This document shows, piece after piece, positions 5,523-8,740 of a stretch of 8,740 bases of DNA; within the stretch, counting starts at the first letter, position 1; every line of letters starts with the position of its first letter. This DNA comes from Nitrospiraceae bacterium (GTDB lineage Bacteria > Nitrospirota > Thermodesulfovibrionia > Thermodesulfovibrionales > Dissulfurispiraceae), in the NCBI GenBank assembly GCA_003170655.1, contig PMYY01000089.1, forward strand, positions 1 to 8,740. The letters are read 5' to 3'. The notes beneath the pieces are model-generated. The model saw only the letters and a list, made by a program, of their open reading frames with translations. It had not been told where the DNA came from and did not search any database. Both the position numbers and the translations under genes were made by a program.

Positions 5523-6173
5523 ATGGAACAAGAACGAATAGATGAAGCGCTGGAGCTGCTCTGGGTGCTGGACGAAGAGGGCCATCACGACCTGAAAAGG
5601 TTCAACCTCTCTTCCGATGATGCCGATATCGATGCGGTCGTCGAAGTTCTTAGCATTGAGGGGTTGGCGGATCTGTCTGACGGAGAAATCAAGCTGACCG
5701 ATAAGGGGACCAGCATCGCGAAGGGGCTTATCAGGAGACACAGGCTTGCCGAAAGGCTTTTTACGGATATCTTCGACCTACCGAAGGATACAATGGAGGA
5801 GGATGCCTGCAAGGTTGAGCATATATTGAGCGAAGAGTTGACCGACAGCGTTTGTACCTTTCTCGGCCATCCTCCGGTATGCCCTCACGGAAAGCCTATT
5901 CCCCGCGGGGAGTGCTGTAAGAAATATAGCGTCGACGTCCGGCCCGTTGTGACAAGACTCATAGATTTTGAAGTCGGTAAGTCAGGCAAAATCGTCTTCA
6001 TAACACCTTCGGAGGCAGCTCGTATCGGACGTCTGAGTTCGATCGGGATCATCCCCGGCACTATTATTAAATTGATCCAGCGGAAACCGTCCATTGTAAT
6101 GCAAATGGATGAAACGACGATAGCCATCGACCCGGAACTTGCGAAAGAAATATTCGTTAAGAAAATAAGTTGA
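5523..6173 (+). CDS. DtxR-family-like metal-sensing protein with FeoA-like C-terminal domain
   Basis: A 216-residue protein with DtxR/IdeR-type architecture. Residues about 1-70 correspond to the winged helix-turn-helix. Residues 73-115 match the metal-binding/dimerisation domain: HRLAERLF gives His73 and Glu77, and CKVEH gives Cys96, Glu99 and His100, corresponding by motif to DtxR His79, Glu83, Cys102, Glu105 and His106. A Cys-rich CPHGKPIPRGECC loop lies at 120-132, and an SH3-like FeoA domain at about 145-215. Differences: the DtxR Met10 position appears to be Glu8, the His98 position is Glu92, and residues 1-61 contain 19 acidic against 5 Lys/Arg residues, unusual for a DNA-binding domain. 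It may be an Fe/Mn/Ni-responsive repressor or a metal sensor that no longer binds DNA. AGGAGGG (5513-5519) precedes the ATG. It lies between rnhB and hypF. Confidence 0.85.
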   Translation: MEQERIDEALELLWVLDEEGHHDLKRFNLSSDDADIDAVVEVLSIEGLADLSDGEIKLTDKGTSIAKGLIRRHRLAERLFTDIFDLPKDTMEEDACKVEHILSEELTDSVCTFLGHPPVCPHGKPIPRGECCKKYSVDVRPVVTRLIDFEVGKSGKIVFITPSEAARIGRLSSIGIIPGTIIKLIQRKPSIVMQMDETTIAIDPELAKEIFVKKIS

Positions 6174-6219
6174 GAAAGAGTAGAAATGACCTTACTGGGT
6201 CGTCTCTGCTAAATGGTTA

Positions 6220-8553
6220 ATGACCCATCTCCACATCACTATTAAAGGAACGGTCCAGGGTGTCGGATTCAGGCCCGCCGTTTATAACCTCGTTCGGAAG
6301 CTGGGGCTAAATGGTTATGTTACCAATTCGTCCGCTGGCGTCATCATAGAGGTTGAGGGGAAAGGGGCGGCCGACTTCACGACTATCCTCAACGACAATC
6401 TCCCGCCGCTTGCAAAAATAGAATCAATCGAAACAAAAGAACTTCCTCACGCCGGATACGACGACTTTAGAATTGTCCAGAGCGTTGATGAAGGCGGATT
6501 TACGCATGTCTCCCCCGACGTATCGATCTGCAATGATTGTCTGAAAGAGCTTTTTGATCGGCAAGACCGGCGTTATCAATACCCTTTCATAAATTGTACG
6601 AACTGCGGTCCCCGGTATAGTATCACCAGGAGAGTCCCTTACGACAGGCCTAATACGACTATGGCGGTTTTTCCCATGTGTCCTCAGTGCGAAGCAGAGT
6701 ATAATGATCCCTCCAACCGGCGATTTCATGCGCAGCCGAATGCCTGTCCAGTATGCGGACCGATGGTGGAATTTAAAAATCAGAACTCGAAGTTCAAAGT
6801 TGATGAAACGAACCCAGTTTCCGCAACTATAAGATTGTTGAAGCAGGGAGGGATTGTTGCAGTAAAGGGCATCGGGGGCTTTCACCTGTGCTGCGATGCT
6901 GAAAACGAAGAAGCAGTTGCCCTTTTGAGGGAGAGGAAAAGGCGAAAGAATAAACCTTTTGCACTCATGTCTCCGGATATCGATATTATCCGGAGTTTTT
7001 GCGAAGTTTCTGATGATGAAAAGAGACTCCTTGAGGACATGCGTAGGCCGATTGTTCTTCTCAAAAAGAGAGCTGATTCATTGCTCCCATCTGTCCTGGC
7101 CCCGAACAACCGATACCTCGGTTTCATGCTTCCTTGTGCGCCGCTGCATTATCTTTTATTCAATCACGCGTCTGCATATCCAGGCATGCCGCCCCATTTT
7201 AACGCCCTCGTTGCGACCAGTGGAAACCTTTCCGAGGAACCAATCGTCATCGATAACGACGAAGCGCTTGAAAGGCTCGACGGACTTGCAGATGCCTATT
7301 TGATTCATAATAGGGATATTTTTATGAGGGTTGACGACTCAGTGGTCAGGGTGAGCAATGGAAAGACCCTTTTCATCCGTCGTTCGCGCGGGTATGTACC
7401 CCAGCCTATAATGATGGCGGATGAAGGTCCGGATGTGCTGGGATGTGGCGCTGAAGTCAAGAATACATTTACTCTTACCAGGGGAAATGCCGCTATTGTC
7501 AGCCAGCATATCGGGGACATGGAAAATATTGAAACGGTCGATTTTTTCGAGGAAACCCTGGACAATCTCAAGCAGGTATACCGGTCCGATCCTGTCGCTT
7601 TCGCCTATGATCTTCATCCCGGCTATTTATCGACCCAGTGGGCTGTTAAACGCATTGCTGAAAAGGGCCTGAAGGGTTTCGGTATACAGCATCACTACGG
7701 GCATATCGCTGCCGTTATGGCTGAGAAGGGCATCAAAGACAAGGTTATCGGTGTCGCCTTTGACGGTACTGGCTATGGTACGGATGGCCACTTATGGGGC
7801 GGCGAATTTCTGGTTTGCGATCTGCAGGGGTTCGAAAGGGCCGCTCACTTCCGCTACGTACCTCTGCCTGGCGGTGAGATGGCAATCAGAGAACCCTGGC
7901 GCCTGGCTGTCAGTTATCTGAAGCAGGCATTGAAGGGCGGCAATATCGACCAATATCTTGCCGATATCGGTTTCATCGAAAGGTTCGGCAGGAATAAAAT
8001 TAACTCGGTATTGAAGATCGTCGACAACCCGAGTTTTTCACCCCTCTCTTCAGCGGCTGGACGGCTTTTTGACGCGATTTCGTCGCTGGCAGGAATATGT
8101 CATATCAGCACTTATGAAGGCGAGGCTGCCGTGGCCCTTGAAAGCGTTCTGCCCCATGATGACATCTCTGTCGACAACTCGGCATATGGCTATCAGATTT
8201 CCAATGAAAAACCTGCCGTTATAGATTTTTCGGAGATGATAATGGAAATCATGAGGGACGTCTGCAATAAAAAAGACCCGGCATGCATTTCGCTCCGTTT
8301 TCACGAAACGATGGCAAATGTCATCTTCGAGATGGTACGTCGTATTCATATCAAGACGGGTCTATCGCTTGTAGTGCTGAGCGGCGGCTGCTTTCAAAAT
8401 GCAAAACTGCTCGAAAGCGTTCTCAGTTCGCTAGCGGCACTGGACATCTCCCTATCTACGAACGAAAATGTTCCCTGCAATGACGCATGTCTCTCTCTGG
8501 GGCAGGCATATCTGGCGAAGCAGCATTTGATGGCAAATGAGCACAGGGATTGA
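6220..8553 (+). CDS. hypF: [NiFe]-hydrogenase maturation carbamoyltransferase HypF
   Basis: HypF uses carbamoyl phosphate and ATP to make carbamoyl-adenylate and passes the carbamoyl group to the HypE C-terminal Cys, the source of the two cyanide ligands of the hydrogenase iron. The 777-residue protein is complete. Domains: acylphosphatase (about 1-90) with TVQGVGFRPAVYN (11-23); two zinc fingers with Cys104/107/126/129 and Cys154/157/176/179; a YrdC-like domain (about 200-390) with VAVKGIGGFHLCCDA and KRRKNKPFALM; and a Kae1/TobZ-like domain with HHYGH (491-495), FDGTGYGTDGHLWGGEF (514-530) and SGGCFQN (721-727). The ATG at 6220 fits the family N-terminus but has no SD; a nine-codon frame ends 7 nt upstream. 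It follows the DtxR-like gene by 46 nt. Other hyp genes are not in the window. Confidence 0.97.
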   Translation: MTHLHITIKGTVQGVGFRPAVYNLVRKLGLNGYVTNSSAGVIIEVEGKGAADFTTILNDNLPPLAKIESIETKELPHAGYDDFRIVQSVDEGGFTHVSPDVSICNDCLKELFDRQDRRYQYPFINCTNCGPRYSITRRVPYDRPNTTMAVFPMCPQCEAEYNDPSNRRFHAQPNACPVCGPMVEFKNQNSKFKVDETNPVSATIRLLKQGGIVAVKGIGGFHLCCDAENEEAVALLRERKRRKNKPFALMSPDIDIIRSFCEVSDDEKRLLEDMRRPIVLLKKRADSLLPSVLAPNNRYLGFMLPCAPLHYLLFNHASAYPGMPPHFNALVATSGNLSEEPIVIDNDEALERLDGLADAYLIHNRDIFMRVDDSVVRVSNGKTLFIRRSRGYVPQPIMMADEGPDVLGCGAEVKNTFTLTRGNAAIVSQHIGDMENIETVDFFEETLDNLKQVYRSDPVAFAYDLHPGYLSTQWAVKRIAEKGLKGFGIQHHYGHIAAVMAEKGIKDKVIGVAFDGTGYGTDGHLWGGEFLVCDLQGFERAAHFRYVPLPGGEMAIREPWRLAVSYLKQALKGGNIDQYLADIGFIERFGRNKINSVLKIVDNPSFSPLSSAAGRLFDAISSLAGICHISTYEGEAAVALESVLPHDDISVDNSAYGYQISNEKPAVIDFSEMIMEIMRDVCNKKDPACISLRFHETMANVIFEMVRRIHIKTGLSLVVLSGGCFQNAKLLESVLSSLAALDISLSTNENVPCNDACLSLGQAYLAKQHLMANEHRD

Positions 8554-8590
8554 TAATTCTACCTTTTGTCATAGCATCATTTAAAAAATT

Positions 8591-8643
8591 AATAAATTCA
8601 TAATTAAAGAATCATTGACACCCGGATTGATTTCATCTAAACT
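8591..8643 (+). promoter_or_regulatory. Sigma70-type promoter with AT-rich UP-like region
   Basis: TTGACA (8615-8620, 6/6) is spaced 17 nt from TAAACT (8638-8643, 4/6). The upstream stretch 8591-8612 is almost entirely A/T, as in UP elements that bind the RNA polymerase alpha subunit. The start would fall near 8650, giving a leader of about 60 nt to the ATG at 8709. This marks a new transcription unit after hypF. Confidence 0.65.
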
Positions 8644-8665
8644 GTTGTACCATTATTCTAAGTAG

Positions 8666-8680
8666 CTCTATATTATAGAG
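8666..8680. promoter_or_regulatory. Perfect inverted repeat in the leader of the next gene (possible operator)
   Basis: CTCTATA (8666-8672) and TATAGAG (8674-8680) form a perfect 7-bp inverted repeat around one central T. It lies about 17-31 nt after the predicted transcription start. A second smaller palindrome AGTTAAACT (8679-8687) overlaps its edge. The short odd centre suits a dimeric repressor site better than an RNA hairpin. No regulator can be assigned from sequence. Confidence 0.45.
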
Positions 8681-8708
8681 TTAAACTTCGTCATGAGGGA
8701 GGACGAGC

Positions 8709-8740
8709 ATGGAGAGCGAGAGCATTTATTCGTATCTGAC
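8709..8740 (+). CDS. Start of an unidentified protein (truncated by window end)
   Basis: A GAGGGAGGA Shine-Dalgarno sequence (8695-8703) lies 5 nt before ATG 8709, downstream of a good promoter, so a gene almost certainly starts here. Only the first eleven residues are visible, MESESIYSYLT, too few to name a family. A second ATG at 8693 in another frame is also open to the window end but has no SD. Its own promoter indicates it is not simply the next gene of the hypF transcript. Confidence 0.6.
   Translation, partial: MESESIYSYL

Noticed and set aside
6424..6885. Minus-strand open frame of 153 codons inside hypF
   Set aside because: It overlaps the acylphosphatase and zinc-finger coding region, and no domain is seen.
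1..8740. CRISPR array, tRNA, rRNA or riboswitch
   Set aside because: No regularly spaced repeats, cloverleaf with a CCA-type end, rRNA-like blocks or known riboswitch core were seen by eye.

Overview
This is a bacterial chromosomal window that is mostly conserved housekeeping genes, nearly all on the + strand. The spine is ffh - rpsP - khpA - trmD - rplS - rnhB, an order shared by many bacteria (Firmicutes, Desulfobacterota-like and Nitrospirota-like lineages among others). Strong AGGAGG-type ribosome binding sites, roughly balanced base composition and a hypF gene suggest an anaerobe or facultative anaerobe with a [NiFe] hydrogenase. A Desulfobacterota- or Nitrospirota-like host is my guess from gene order only; the phylum cannot be fixed from this window.

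Layout. Positions 74-418 (minus strand) hold a decayed, internally deleted TnpB (IS200/IS605-family OrfB) remnant. It is followed by an AT-rich gene-free stretch (419-694) with repeated TGTCAA motifs, a strong hairpin, and a near-consensus sigma70-type promoter driving trxA (thioredoxin). A TlpA/ResA-like thioredoxin-fold lipoprotein follows. A short palindromic intergenic element separates this redox pair from ffh (SRP54 GTPase). Next come rpsP (S16, probable TTG start), khpA, trmD, rplS (start overlaps the trmD end by 35 nt) and rnhB. The rimM gene usually found between khpA/rpsP and trmD is absent; a perfect 11-bp stem-loop occupies the gap.

After rnhB lie a DtxR-family-like metal-sensor protein, with a FeoA-like C-terminal domain and a very acidic N-terminal winged-helix region, and then hypF, which makes the cyanide ligands of [NiFe] hydrogenases. 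Downstream of hypF a convincing promoter and a perfect 7-bp inverted repeat precede a gene that runs off the window.

Functionally the core covers membrane-protein targeting (Ffh), ribosome structure (S16, L19), tRNA m1G37 methylation (TrmD), RNA binding (KhpA) and RNA/DNA hybrid repair (RNase HII). The two flanks add thiol redox chemistry and metal/hydrogenase biology. I found no clear undescribed system. The most interesting points are the acidic DtxR-like protein next to hypF, the missing rimM with a terminator-like hairpin in its place, and the multiply deleted TnpB relic.
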